From the NCBI RefSeq assembly GCF_001854605.1, contig NZ_MKJU01000024.1, forward strand, positions 1 to 47,029: DNA of 47,029 nt, read 5' to 3'. Below the pieces are notes generated by a model. It did no database searches. It worked only from the letters and a program-made list of their open reading frames with translations, and was not told where the DNA came from. The stretch is from Pseudoalteromonas amylolytica (lineage in GTDB: Bacteria; Pseudomonadota; Gammaproteobacteria; Enterobacterales; Alteromonadaceae). The position numbers and the translations under genes were made by a program. Positions 8,513 to 15,870 of the stretch are shown piece after piece; position 1 is the first letter of the stretch, and each line of letters starts with the position of its first letter.

Positions 8513-8537
8513 AAATTGGGTTTAAACATGGTTTAAA
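8510..8537. repeat. Phased TTTAAA array (3 units, 11-bp period)
   Basis: TTTAAA at 8510, 8521 and 8532, exactly 11 bp apart; the last two are full GTTTAAAC palindromes. It spans the terminator edge and the stop codon of the zinc-ribbon gene. Confidence 0.7.
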
Positions 8538-8673
8538 CTTCAAATTCTTCATCACAATGTTGGCAAGTTACATATCCAGCCTTGTACTCATCTTCATACA
8601 CTGACGAATCTTCGTCACAATGAGGGCAACGTGCTTCTACATCGAATTTGGTCACTTCTGCTTTGTCTGTCAT
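8533..8673 (-). CDS. Zinc-ribbon mini-protein
   Basis: 46 residues. Two knuckles, CPHC (16-19) and CQHC (37-40), are separated by 17 residues in an otherwise acidic chain ending DEEFEV. This is the layout of a single zinc ribbon. Mu Com, the small zinc-finger activator of mom translation, has a similar C-x2-C...C-x2-C plan, but no mom gene is visible, so the comparison is only structural. The ATG overlaps the previous stop (ATGA, 8670-8673). Confidence 0.75.
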   Translation of the reverse strand: MTDKAEVTKFDVEARCPHCDEDSSVYEDEYKAGYVTCQHCDEEFEV

Positions 8674-8897
8674 AAATTTTCCAACCCTAACTCTAAGCGA
8701 GGTAAGTTTGCATAAAGCTCGTCAGCTTCTGTAACAATGCCTCTCAACTCATAATGGTTCACCTTATTACCAGATTCATCTTCATATTTTTCAGCCACAA
8801 GCCGAGCTATATCATGCTCGTCAATTTCTACTACACCATGCAGTTCGTTGGTAGCAATTCGTGCATCTTTCCAAAGCAGCACTACAAATGTATTCAT
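8670..8897 (-). CDS. Small acidic hypothetical protein
   Basis: 75 residues, mixed alpha/beta, acidic (VVEIDEHDIARLVAEKYEDESGNKVNHYEL). No motif recognised. It starts with an ATGA overlap at 8894-8897 on the upstream gene and ends with another on the zinc-ribbon gene, so it is firmly part of the coupled early operon. Confidence 0.65.
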   Translation of the reverse strand: MNTFVVLLWKDARIATNELHGVVEIDEHDIARLVAEKYEDESGNKVNHYELRGIVTEADELYANLPRLELGLENL

Positions 8898-9079
8898 ACT
8901 ATTTCTCTCTTAGCCTCTTCTAACTCTTGTTCTAGGTCAAACAAGGGTAAGCCGAGGCGTTTTCGTTGTTTAATGTGGTTGTTTAAAATTTTTAAACCCG
9001 TTTTAAACATCCATGATTTGGGTGTGTTACCACCGCTTAGTTGCAAAGCGGTAAGTAACACAAAGTTATCACCCCGCAT
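8894..9079 (-). CDS. Small hypothetical protein
   Basis: 61 residues. N-terminal MRGDNFVLLTALQLSGG, a KSWMFKTGLKILNNHIKQRKRLG helix and an acidic C-terminus (DLEQELEEAKREIV). Not recognised. It overlaps its upstream neighbour by 11 nt and the downstream gene by 4 nt. Part of a phased TTTAAA array lies in its coding sequence. Confidence 0.6.
   Translation of the reverse strand: MRGDNFVLLTALQLSGGNTPKSWMFKTGLKILNNHIKQRKRLGLPLFDLEQELEEAKREIV
8969..9007. repeat. Loosely phased TTTAAA array inside a gene
   Basis: TTTAAT at 8969 and TTTAAA at 8982, 8991 and 9002. First and last are 33 bp (3 x 11) apart, with uneven inner spacing. It is weaker than the arrays at 1445, 21516 and 26586. Confidence 0.45.
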
Positions 9080-9233
9080 CGCGCGGCATATCAGGTGGTA
9101 TAGACAGCCCTCCGTTACGTCCTGGGCAGTCGTTTATAGCACTTACTTGGTCGGCATTTTGGGCTGTTGCACCCATCACATAGCCCAGCGCAACCAAGCA
9201 AACATAAATCAATTGTTTTACCGCTAATTTCAT
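9069..9233 (-). CDS. Small exported protein
   Basis: 54 residues. A clear signal-peptide-like N-terminus (MKLAVKQLIYVCLVALGYVM, then GATAQNA) suggests cleavage after residue 24-26 and a mature peptide of about 30 residues with one Cys and a Pro-rich end (GGLSIPPDMPRDAG). The ATG overlaps the Mor-like gene stop (ATGA at 9230-9233). Function unknown; a small spanin-like or envelope role is possible but there is no lipobox. Confidence 0.65.
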   Translation of the reverse strand: MKLAVKQLIYVCLVALGYVMGATAQNADQVSAINDCPGRNGGLSIPPDMPRDAG

Positions 9234-9628
9234 AATTTAAACTCCAATTGGTGCTCTTTGTATTCGCCCTGCTCTTTGAGTATTTTCGTGATCCACTGGC
9301 GGGTGATTTTAAAGCGCCTCACTAGCTCTTGGATTGTTGTGCCATTGGCTACTTCAGCCACTATTGTTTGGTCGCGAACTTGCACCAGTACTTTGTGAAG
9401 CATCGGTATTTGATACTGTTGCTCGGCGTAGCGTTCAAGCGCGATGCACATATCTAACCCAAACGCTTTTACAAACGCACATTCGGGTGTTGGGTGTTTG
9501 GGAATGTAAAACATTTGCCCCTGCTGCTCGGTTAAAACCGCAATAGCTCGTTCTACCCCCATCACTTTTACAAACTCGCGAATACCTGCAGGTAGTGCAC
9601 GTAAATCAATTTGTGGTTCAGTCATCAT
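9230..9628 (-). CDS. Mor-family transcription activator
   Basis: About 132 residues from the ATG ATG pair at 9623-9628; the start is uncertain and an upstream one at 9661 would add 11 residues. The sequence IREFVKVMGVERAIAVLTEQQGQ, then LDMCIALERYAEQQYQIPM and the C-terminal helix-turn-helix GTTIQELVRRFKITRQWITKIL fit the Mor/C family. Mor binds the middle promoter of Mu as a dimer to switch on later genes. Here it would activate the block starting near 8393 and perhaps the rightward late promoters, since no separate C gene is seen. Confidence 0.8.
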   Translation of the reverse strand: MMTEPQIDLRALPAGIREFVKVMGVERAIAVLTEQQGQMFYIPKHPTPECAFVKAFGLDMCIALERYAEQQYQIPMLHKVLVQVRDQTIVAEVANGTTIQELVRRFKITRQWITKILKEQGEYKEHQLEFKL

Positions 9629-9812
9629 CGAGAAGCCCATCCAAACTATATGCTTTATCAATTGCTCGTCTGTCTAGCTCATCTTCAAGCTGCCACCGCT
9701 TACGGCAACGCTTAACATCCTTTGCACTAGGTGGGCGTGAACCCACGTTCTCAGTGTATGGCACACGATTAGGGTTTATCGCAAACTTATTAAACTCGTT
9801 GATTGTGCACAT
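9618..9812 (-). CDS. Small hypothetical early protein
   Basis: 64 residues: FNKFAINPNRVPYTENVGSR, then a charged helix KRCRKRWQLEDELDRRAIDKAY and an acidic LLDDD end. It is preceded by a GAGGG Shine-Dalgarno. It overlaps the GemA-like gene upstream by 23 nt and the Mor gene downstream. Not recognised. Confidence 0.55.
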   Translation of the reverse strand: MCTINEFNKFAINPNRVPYTENVGSRPPSAKDVKRCRKRWQLEDELDRRAIDKAYSLDGLLDDD

Positions 9813-10200
9813 CGGTCTGCCCTCTCTCTAACCAGTTTTTGAGAATTTCAATTAACCTTTGCCAGTGTTTTTTGGCGTTATACAACGATTGGCCATTGGT
9901 GTATTTTGCGCAAAACGTTTCGCAGGCTTGTTTGCTGTCAACATCGACTAGTCCTTTTCTAGCCAGTAAGCCCCAAAGGCGATAAATGTGCCTTAGCGCT
10001 TCTGGTAGTTTGGCTTTTGCTTTTGGCTTGTTAACGTTCATTCCACGATAGCGGCTGAGCAACTTCTTCTGCTCATCAATCGTCAGTTTTGTACAGGTAG
10101 AAACGCGGTAGCGACTTACCTCTAATACGTTTTGGCGGTGTGCATCGTCACTTATATTCGCGTGGCGCTGAGTAGCTTTGATTTGTTGAATGAGGTTCAT
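9790..10200 (-). CDS. gemA: GemA-like protein (Mu gp16, DUF1018)
   Basis: 136 residues from the ATG at 10200 (GAGGTGG seven bases upstream). LIQQIKATQRHANISDDAHRQ, then TIDEQKKLLSRYRGMN, LPEALRHIYRLWGLLARKGL and a C-terminal basic helix fit the GemA family of Mu-like phages. In Mu, GemA alters host gene expression and DNA topology. It starts 1 nt after the upstream stop codon and belongs to the leftward early operon. Confidence 0.82.
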   Translation of the reverse strand: MNLIQQIKATQRHANISDDAHRQNVLEVSRYRVSTCTKLTIDEQKKLLSRYRGMNVNKPKAKAKLPEALRHIYRLWGLLARKGLVDVDSKQACETFCAKYTNGQSLYNAKKHWQRLIEILKNWLERGQTDVHNQRV

Positions 10201-10201
10201 G

Positions 10202-10552
10202 CTATGCCACCTCTTCAATTGAAAAGTCAGGTAGCAGGCAGAATTTGGAGATTTTTACATCCCACCCCTGCCAGTCTGATTTGTACAATATCGCTATATC
10301 CGAATAACGATTGGTAAATTCGTTGGTAAAACTTACCGACGAATTTACCTTCTCAAGTTGTTTGCATTCGTATAACTTAGCACCAAGCAAAATTGCATAC
10401 GCGGCTTTTGTATTGCCGTTAACGCTGTCTAGGATTACTCCGTTTGGGTCGTATTTACCTAATACACTGAGTATTCTTGTGTTGTTTATGTTGTTGCTAA
10501 CTACAAACTTAGCGCTGAAAAATCCTTCGTTAATTTCTATTGAATATGGCAT
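10202..10552 (-). CDS. Hypothetical early protein
   Basis: 116 residues, beta-rich, without signal or membrane segment (SIEINEGFFSAKFVVSNNIN, then KAAYAILLGAKLYECKQLEK, and a C-terminal GWDVKISKFCLLPDFSIEEV). Not recognised. AGGAA precedes the ATG. It lies between the ATPase B gene and GemA, but the rightward gene at 10614 separates it from B. Confidence 0.6.
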   Translation of the reverse strand: MPYSIEINEGFFSAKFVVSNNINNTRILSVLGKYDPNGVILDSVNGNTKAAYAILLGAKLYECKQLEKVNSSVSFTNEFTNRYSDIAILYKSDWQGWDVKISKFCLLPDFSIEEVA

Positions 10553-10572
10553 GTTGTGTATTCCTGTTAATT

Positions 10573-10598
10573 AGCCTTGTTGCAGCAAGGCTTTTATT
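10573..10598 (+). terminator. Hairpin with T-tract before a rightward gene
   Basis: AGCCTTG / CAAGGCT (10573-10579 with 10586-10592) with a TTGCAG loop, followed on the plus strand by TTTTATTT. It sits in the divergent gap, 15 nt before the rightward gene at 10614. No plus-strand gene lies just upstream, so it may act as a leader hairpin or attenuator rather than a simple gene end. Confidence 0.5.
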
Positions 10599-10613
10599 TA
10601 CTTAAGGGTTAAA

Positions 10614-11108
10614 ATGGATTTCAATAAAATTGCTAAACTATGCGGTACTTTAAAAACAGCGCTTGTAACCGCGTTACCTGCCTCGCACACCAATGCGCTA
10701 CGCAAAATAATCGGCGAAATGTCGACAAATGAATTTGTTCAACTGGAGCACGAATACAACCAGCAGTCTGAGGCGTTGCTAAAAGCGCTTCTACTAGCTG
10801 AGTACGAGTGCGGGTTAAGTTCTCAAGCCTTTTCATCCGCCGTGTCATGTTTAGTTCCAGACGTTGAGGATCAAACGACTTTGCTTGTGTACTACTATGT
10901 TGTGAGTCAACTGTGTGAGGCTGAGCGGGTTTATCAGAACCTTGCAGAAGAGCCTGATATCTTGAATCCTCAAATGTTTTATCTTGATCGCATCCAAGGT
11001 GCTTCCCGCTTGTGTCAGGGCGTGCTGCCAGATGATTTAATTGAATGGCCGTTTTCGGGGGAAGCTCCGTACCGTGTTGGCCAACTTGTGCGTCGAGTTG
11101 TTCATTAG
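10614..11108 (+). CDS. Hypothetical protein against the early operon
   Basis: 164 residues, helical, no membrane segment: MDFNKIAKLCGTLKTALVTA, then LRKIIGEMSTNEFVQLEHEY and LLVYYYVVSQLCEAERVYQN. AAGGG lies six bases before the ATG. It runs opposite to its neighbours and converges on the B gene. A 159-residue minus-strand ORF (10633-11112) overlaps it completely and even has a fair Shine-Dalgarno (GAGG). I prefer the plus-strand product because its composition is more protein-like, but this is not certain. Family not recognised. Confidence 0.6.
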   Translation: MDFNKIAKLCGTLKTALVTALPASHTNALRKIIGEMSTNEFVQLEHEYNQQSEALLKALLLAEYECGLSSQAFSSAVSCLVPDVEDQTTLLVYYYVVSQLCEAERVYQNLAEEPDILNPQMFYLDRIQGASRLCQGVLPDDLIEWPFSGEAPYRVGQLVRRVVH

Positions 11109-11122
11109 TCATGTTCAGATCC

Positions 11123-12361
11123 TCAAATAGTTGGTTTGTTTAAAATCGCTGAGAAGATTGAATTAACCATGAGGCGGTCAACCTTCTTGTTCGGGTTTTT
11201 GCGAATGTGGGTAAGCAAGTGTGGTAGTAGGTTTTCGACCAACATACGAGCATTGCCCTCTACGCGTTTGTGTAACCATTGCCACCATTTTTCGTTGTCT
11301 TCAGCCACTTGAATGGTGTTTTGGGTAAGCTCAAAAAATAGGGTTTTGATGTCTGTAACGGGTAGTTCACCAACAGGGCTTGGCCAAAAACAAACGCGGC
11401 TTGAAATCAGCTCGTAACGTTCCTCGCTTTGTAGCTTGTCAATCAGTTTGATATTGCCGACCAGCACCACACCAACGCGGGCTTGGTCTGAAATGGTGCG
11501 TAATGGGTCTAACGCGTTTGGGCGGCATTTGTCGGCCTCATCTAGAATGATCAAACGTTCTGAGTCTTTTAACGCATTGATGATTTTTTGTAGGCGCTTG
11601 TAGTTAGAGGCTTTACCAATACCCAGCTGAATGGCTAAGCTTTCTAGCACCTGTGTTGAAGCGGTTTCTTCACTGCCGTAAATAAGCAGTGCATCGTCGT
11701 GATCATCACAATAGCGCTCAATACCCTTGGTTTTACCCAACCCCGCTTGGCCTGCAAACACTGCAATCCGGCGGCGGTCACGCGCTTGCTCACACGCCAT
11801 TTTAATTAAGTTGGGTACACTGGTGTGTACAAACGGCACTTCACCGTAACGTATACGTATTGGTTTAATGTCAGAGACTTGTTTAGGCTCTTCGGTTTTT
11901 TCATCTAGCCCAGCTGGCTCCAGCATGGCCCATACTTCGTGCAAATATTTACTTGGGTTGGCCGCATATTTGCCGTTTAACAGCTGGCTTACCATGCCAG
12001 TTGTTTTACGGAGTCGTGATGCAATTGAGCTACTTGTAACCCCTTGACCTCTAAACTCTTTATCTTGCATACGCTTTTTAATGCGTGCCAACACCAGTTT
12101 GTCATCTTCTGAATATGTATTGCTGATAGCTGAGTCAGTACCAAAGTTTTCAGCGTCAAAGTCGGCAAAAAAGTGCTCCCAAAGTTTGTCTAAAACCTTT
12201 TTTGGGTTGATGGGGCTTTCGCCATTTAGAATGGTGTTGACTTGATCTAATGGCCAGCCAAGGCAATATTCCGTTGGGTTTATGTCAAACAACTCAATCT
12301 CGGCATTTAAAATGGCTACTTGCTTTTGCTGTAGCTCGCTGTAGTGCTGTGTAAATTTCAT
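11123..12361 (-). CDS. B: Transposition ATPase, MuB family
   Basis: 412 residues. The N-terminal region (about 1-150) contains HTH-like segments (TSSSIASRLRKTTGMVSQLLNG). The AAA domain has Walker A GQAGLGKT (204-211) and Walker B RLIILDEAD (269-277), and a VGVVLVGNIKLIDKL sensor-like region. MuB binds DNA cooperatively, delivers target DNA to the MuA transpososome and gives target immunity. It starts directly after the transposase gene stop. It is longer than Mu B (312 residues) because of the N-terminal part. Confidence 0.92.
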   Translation of the reverse strand: MKFTQHYSELQQKQVAILNAEIELFDINPTEYCLGWPLDQVNTILNGESPINPKKVLDKLWEHFFADFDAENFGTDSAISNTYSEDDKLVLARIKKRMQDKEFRGQGVTSSSIASRLRKTTGMVSQLLNGKYAANPSKYLHEVWAMLEPAGLDEKTEEPKQVSDIKPIRIRYGEVPFVHTSVPNLIKMACEQARDRRRIAVFAGQAGLGKTKGIERYCDDHDDALLIYGSEETASTQVLESLAIQLGIGKASNYKRLQKIINALKDSERLIILDEADKCRPNALDPLRTISDQARVGVVLVGNIKLIDKLQSEERYELISSRVCFWPSPVGELPVTDIKTLFFELTQNTIQVAEDNEKWWQWLHKRVEGNARMLVENLLPHLLTHIRKNPNKKVDRLMVNSIFSAILNKPTI

Positions 12362-13999
12362 TTATTCGTCCTCCAAAACAAATACTGGCTCTTGTTGGTA
12401 TTCGTCTAAGTTCACTGAAAAGTCGTTAATATCTAGGTCGTAGGTTTGCGGTTGTTTTTGCGTAAGCGCGTTGGTGTCAGCAGCTAGTTGCTCCACTGCT
12501 TCAACGTCTACAATGCGAGACTCAGCCGCTTGTGCTTCAATTTCGCGTTGGTGTTTAGCCAAGCGTTTAAGGCGGTTTTGGGTGCGCTCTTGTATGCGCT
12601 GCTCAATGCGCGACTCTGGAATGGCTGATACTTTGGTTTTAAGCCGTGCAGTTAACAGATACTCGCCTGTTAGTTCATAGAGTTTTATGGTTTTATCGCT
12701 TTTCATGCTGTAACCAGCAAGCAGCTGCTGACCATTGAACTGGTGTAAAAAGTCTGCTGAGTAAGTTCGTTTGTCGTGTACTACTTGGCCTCTGCGAACG
12801 TTTACTCTGGCTTTGGTTAGGTAATCAAACTCTAGTGATATGGGTTTATCTTGAACTAAGTTCTCATCCCACACTTGGTTGCGGGTTTTGCCCTTTTCCT
12901 CGGGGTGCTCTGAGTTGTGGTAGTCTTCTAAAAATGCTTCAAATTCTTCTATCCATTCTGCAAGGGTTGGTAACTGGCGCTTGCCTTGTTTTGCCTCCTT
13001 TAACACTAACTGCTTAAAACGTTCGTCGTGGCCACGGCCACAAAAGCTGTCAAAACGCTTACCTACATGCTCTTCCATGTGTTTAAAAAATCGCTCTATC
13101 CACTTAGCACGTGCATTACCAGGTATGGCAAAAATAGGCTCTATATCGAGCTGGGAGTACACACCACAACACTCGTCTGTCATCATATTGGCTTTATAGC
13201 CAGAGCCGTTATCAACATAAAACATAGCGGGGCTGTGGTTGAGCGTTTTAAGTGAATCCGTCAGTGCGCGTAACGTAGCCAGTGAGTTTTCTGCCTCGCT
13301 TAAATCCCAGCCAACTATTTTTCGGCTGCGTACATCTTGAATTGCTGTTAGCTCATATCTGAATGCATGACCGCTAACATGGTGCGCTAAATACACATCA
13401 ATACAATGGCCATCGGCGTTATACAAAAAGCCTGCGGGTATGTTTTCAGTGGTGCGCAGCTTAAAGTCTTTGTGTTTTTCACGGTATAGCTTTGCGCCCA
13501 TGCGGTAAGGGCTTTGTGGGCCAAGTTCGTGCGGCATCGTTTTTATAAAGCGGCGTACTTGAAAGTCTTGCGCGTCAAACCCTTCTTCGCGTAAATCTTT
13601 AGCTACCAATGCAAACGACGGTGAATTTGGTGTGTGATATAACGCTAATGCTCGTGCTGCCCAAACAGGTGCTTGTGCTACACGGCCTTTATGATTGGGT
13701 AGCAACCCCTCAATACCCTGCTTTTTATAACTGTTACACCAGTTATACGCTGTAGCACGAGATGGAAACTTACCGATAGTGGTTATGGCTTGGCTTAATG
13801 CTGGCGAAATTGCTCCCGTATCATGCATTTTTTGAAGTTGCGCCAGTGCAACGTCTATTGAACCACTACTTGTTAATAGCTGTTTTACAATAGTGGCGCG
13901 TAAGTTGGCAATTTTACGGGCCTTTTCCCCCGCGCTTTGCCATTGGGTTTTTTGTTCAATAACAGTGAGGTTATTAAACTTAATAACGGCTGGGTGCAT
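12362..13999 (-). CDS. A: DDE transposase, MuA family
   Basis: 545 residues. An N-terminal DNA-binding part includes an HTH FPSRATAYNWCNSYKKQGIE. The catalytic core has D196 (LYNADGH), D263 (FYVDNGSGY) and E302 (KWIERFF), followed by a MuA-type beta-barrel region after the EEKGKTRNQVWDE segment. It catalyses integration and replicative transposition of the phage. It is shorter than MuA (663). The stop is adjacent to the B start, and its ATG overlaps the DUF3102 stop (TAATG). Confidence 0.95.
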   Translation of the reverse strand: MHPAVIKFNNLTVIEQKTQWQSAGEKARKIANLRATIVKQLLTSSGSIDVALAQLQKMHDTGAISPALSQAITTIGKFPSRATAYNWCNSYKKQGIEGLLPNHKGRVAQAPVWAARALALYHTPNSPSFALVAKDLREEGFDAQDFQVRRFIKTMPHELGPQSPYRMGAKLYREKHKDFKLRTTENIPAGFLYNADGHCIDVYLAHHVSGHAFRYELTAIQDVRSRKIVGWDLSEAENSLATLRALTDSLKTLNHSPAMFYVDNGSGYKANMMTDECCGVYSQLDIEPIFAIPGNARAKWIERFFKHMEEHVGKRFDSFCGRGHDERFKQLVLKEAKQGKRQLPTLAEWIEEFEAFLEDYHNSEHPEEKGKTRNQVWDENLVQDKPISLEFDYLTKARVNVRRGQVVHDKRTYSADFLHQFNGQQLLAGYSMKSDKTIKLYELTGEYLLTARLKTKVSAIPESRIEQRIQERTQNRLKRLAKHQREIEAQAAESRIVDVEAVEQLAADTNALTQKQPQTYDLDINDFSVNLDEYQQEPVFVLEDE

Positions 14000-14904
14000 T
14001 ATTTATCCCCCTTGTTTAAATCGAGTTTAAAGCTCTCTAAAAGGCGCTCGCGTTCAGTATCAACGTACTGCCATTCGGCATCGTCAAACTGAGGCAGGTT
14101 GTCGATACCCTGCACATGGTTGCCAAATTCCATATGTATTTGGCTGAGCATGGTGCCAATTTGCGTGTAAATGCTGGCGTAGGCGTGGTGGACTACTTGG
14201 GCTGCGCTAATGCGGTCTGTTAGATCAAGTGATCGCAACTCGCATAGTTGCCTAACGCCTGCTTGGGCCTGTTGAAGTGCTTCGTTTAAGAGTTCGGTGT
14301 GTACAACCGCGTCTTTGCGTATCTCGCTAATAAAAATTGGCAAGTCAAAACGCGTTGTAGGTGCCTTGCGTAAGCGCTCGTTTTCAAGCTCGTTGATTGT
14401 TTGAGCGAGTGTGTCTTCGAGTTCAGTCTTTTTATCGATAAGCTCGGCTACTTGCTTTTTAATCGCTGTGCCGGATGTTTCTGCTAGTACTTCGTAGTCT
14501 TCATCATCCAACTCCTTAAGCGTCTCAATAGGTACTTTGGTTAGTTCGCTGAGTTGATGTTGATTCATATTCAAAACGGACAATTTGTCCGTTTTGCTCT
14601 TAGGTAAAGAGAGCAACATTTTTGCAATTGCAATTGAGCGCCGAGCAAGTCGCTCATGTATTCCTTTTTCATTTAGTAGCGTTGTATATTCACCATGTTT
14701 GGTAACAGACTTTAGCCAAAGCAAATGCATTCCCATTTTTGCAGCATCACAAAACTGTCTATTTGCCAGAGCAACGACTTTGTTCATACAATCTTCAACG
14801 GACTCAGGCAGTTCAACGTGTAATGAACTACCAAGTTGAGAAAATTGATGCATGATCTCATCGGCGGACTCATCACCAACCATGGCAACTAACTCTTTAC
14901 TCAT
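13999..14904 (-). CDS. DUF3102 family protein
   Basis: 301 residues from the ATG at 14904 (GGGG seven bases upstream; a TTG at 14916 is possible). It has the DUF3102 pattern: MNKVVALANRQFCDAAKMGMHLLWLKSVTKHG, then IHERLARRSIAIAKMLLSLP, and a long coiled coil (KKQVAELIDKKTELEDTLAQ). Members occur in front of transposase genes in Mu-like phages and may bind DNA, but the role is unknown. A 25-bp palindrome lies in its coding sequence (14572-14596), and two TTTAAA units 11 bp apart near its 3' end. Confidence 0.78.
   Translation of the reverse strand: MSKELVAMVGDESADEIMHQFSQLGSSLHVELPESVEDCMNKVVALANRQFCDAAKMGMHLLWLKSVTKHGEYTTLLNEKGIHERLARRSIAIAKMLLSLPKSKTDKLSVLNMNQHQLSELTKVPIETLKELDDEDYEVLAETSGTAIKKQVAELIDKKTELEDTLAQTINELENERLRKAPTTRFDLPIFISEIRKDAVVHTELLNEALQQAQAGVRQLCELRSLDLTDRISAAQVVHHAYASIYTQIGTMLSQIHMEFGNHVQGIDNLPQFDDAEWQYVDTERERLLESFKLDLNKGDK
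14015..14031. repeat. Two phased GTTTAAA units
   Basis: TTTAAA at 14015 and 14026, 11 bp apart, within the 3' end of the DUF3102 gene. It is the shortest member of the phased family. Confidence 0.4.
14572..14596. repeat. 25-bp perfect palindrome inside a coding gene
   Basis: CAAAACGGACAA (14572-14583), one spacer base, then its exact reverse complement TTGTCCGTTTTG (14585-14596). In the minus-strand frame it encodes SKTDKLSVLN of the DUF3102 protein. Candidate dimeric protein-binding site or RNA hairpin. Confidence 0.7.
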
Positions 14905-14962
14905 AGCAAACCCCAAATTTTAAGCAGATCTTGGTCTTTGATTGTCATGGTCTAAGCCTTGA

Positions 14963-15391
14963 TTATTGGTCCGTGGGAATGGTTATTGAGTTAAGGATCT
15001 CTTGCTGAGATTTTTCGATTTGCTGCTTTTGCATTTCCATTTCTGCATGTTTTTGTAGAAGCTGTGCGCGTTGGTCAAAAGCTTTAAACATTAAAGGGCT
15101 AAGTAATATATTTACTGGTTCCATACTTTTTGTTGCCCAACAAAGAGCTGGTAAATAATGAATTGGCATGTGATTTGGCTGACTTGGTGCAAACCATTTA
15201 TTTAACTTCGCTTCATCTACCTCAACTTCTAATACCTTTAGAGCTTGATTCATTCTGGTAGCCAAGCCAGCTCTAGTAAAGCCGCAACGACGCATACATG
15301 CATTCACGCAATGTACGAATTGATGATATACGTCACAATCAGGCGGTATTTCAGCATCGAGAATGTTGGTAAGTTGCTGTTCGTTATTCAT
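14963..15391 (-). CDS. Hypothetical early protein, HTH-like
   Basis: 142 residues. A region FVHCVNACMRRCGFTRAGLATRMNQAL followed by VDEAKLNKWFAPSQPNHMPI looks like a divergent DNA-binding helix arrangement of the sort seen in early proteins of Mu-like phages, and the C-terminus is a coiled coil (QLLQKHAEMEMQKQQIEKSQ). AGGAG precedes the ATG. It is the second gene of the leftward early operon. No firm family. Confidence 0.6.
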   Translation of the reverse strand: MNNEQQLTNILDAEIPPDCDVYHQFVHCVNACMRRCGFTRAGLATRMNQALKVLEVEVDEAKLNKWFAPSQPNHMPIHYLPALCWATKSMEPVNILLSPLMFKAFDQRAQLLQKHAEMEMQKQQIEKSQQEILNSITIPTDQ

Positions 15392-15420
15392 AGTAATTTT
15401 CTCCTGAAATTAACCTAGCT

Positions 15421-15738
15421 TTAGCCAGCTTTTGCGCTCATGCTGATAGGGTCTGGAACATGTCTGCCCGCTCGAATAGCTTTTACAACTTCGTTCCTTC
15501 GGGCGCTTCTGCCTGAAAAGGCTGGCATATAATCAGTACCAAAGACTTGATTTAATGGGAGCTTCAAAGCATTTGCGATTGCCTCAGCTACACGCTTTGA
15601 TTTGCCTTTGCATTTAGCTATTTGAGTGACATGGCTAACGGTTACTTCTAAGGCGACGGCAATGTCTGTAAAAAGAATATCTTTGCTTTTTAGCTTTTCT
15701 TGTATCTCTGGGAATGTTAACTTTTTAGGTTGACTCAT
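15421..15738 (-). CDS. Ner/Cro-like HTH regulator
   Basis: 105 residues with a helix-turn-helix near the N-terminus (DILFTDIAVALEVTVSHVTQIAKCKGKSKRVAEAIANALKLPLNQVFG), where the recognition helix is SHVTQIAKC. It is the first leftward gene, divergent from the CI-like repressor at 15871, which is the position of Ner in Mu. It would repress the repressor and limit early transcription. GAGG precedes the ATG, and operator-like sequences lie between the two genes. Confidence 0.75.
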   Translation of the reverse strand: MSQPKKLTFPEIQEKLKSKDILFTDIAVALEVTVSHVTQIAKCKGKSKRVAEAIANALKLPLNQVFGTDYMPAFSGRSARRNEVVKAIRAGRHVPDPISMSAKAG

Positions 15739-15754
15739 TTGTATGACCTCGATT

Positions 15755-15858
15755 GTACGTATGTATGCTTAACTCGTTAAATTAATACATGTGTATATTT
15801 CTTTGTCAAATAAAAATACAAATATATTTAATTTTATTTTTTTATAATACATATGTAT
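15755..15858. promoter_or_regulatory. Lysis-lysogeny switch: three operators and two promoters
   Basis: Three copies of a 12-bp motif occur: GTACGTATGTAT (15755-15766), ATACATGTGTAT (15785-15796) and the perfect palindrome ATACATATGTAT (15847-15858). The leftward early promoter reads TTGACA (minus strand, 15804-15809) with TATTAA at 15782-15787, so the second operator sits in its spacer and -10. A TATAAT at 15843-15848 serves the rightward repressor gene and overlaps the third operator. This arrangement would let the repressor shut off early genes and control itself. Confidence 0.75.
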
Positions 15859-15870
15859 TGACGGTGGGAT

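Noticed and set aside
8533..8673. Zinc-ribbon protein as Mu Com
   Set aside because: Cys spacing is similar but no mom gene is present and the rest of the sequence is unlike Com.
10633..11112. 159-residue minus-strand ORF as the main gene
   Set aside because: It fits operon direction and has GAGG before its ATG, but its composition is less protein-like than the overlapping plus-strand product; kept only as an alternative.
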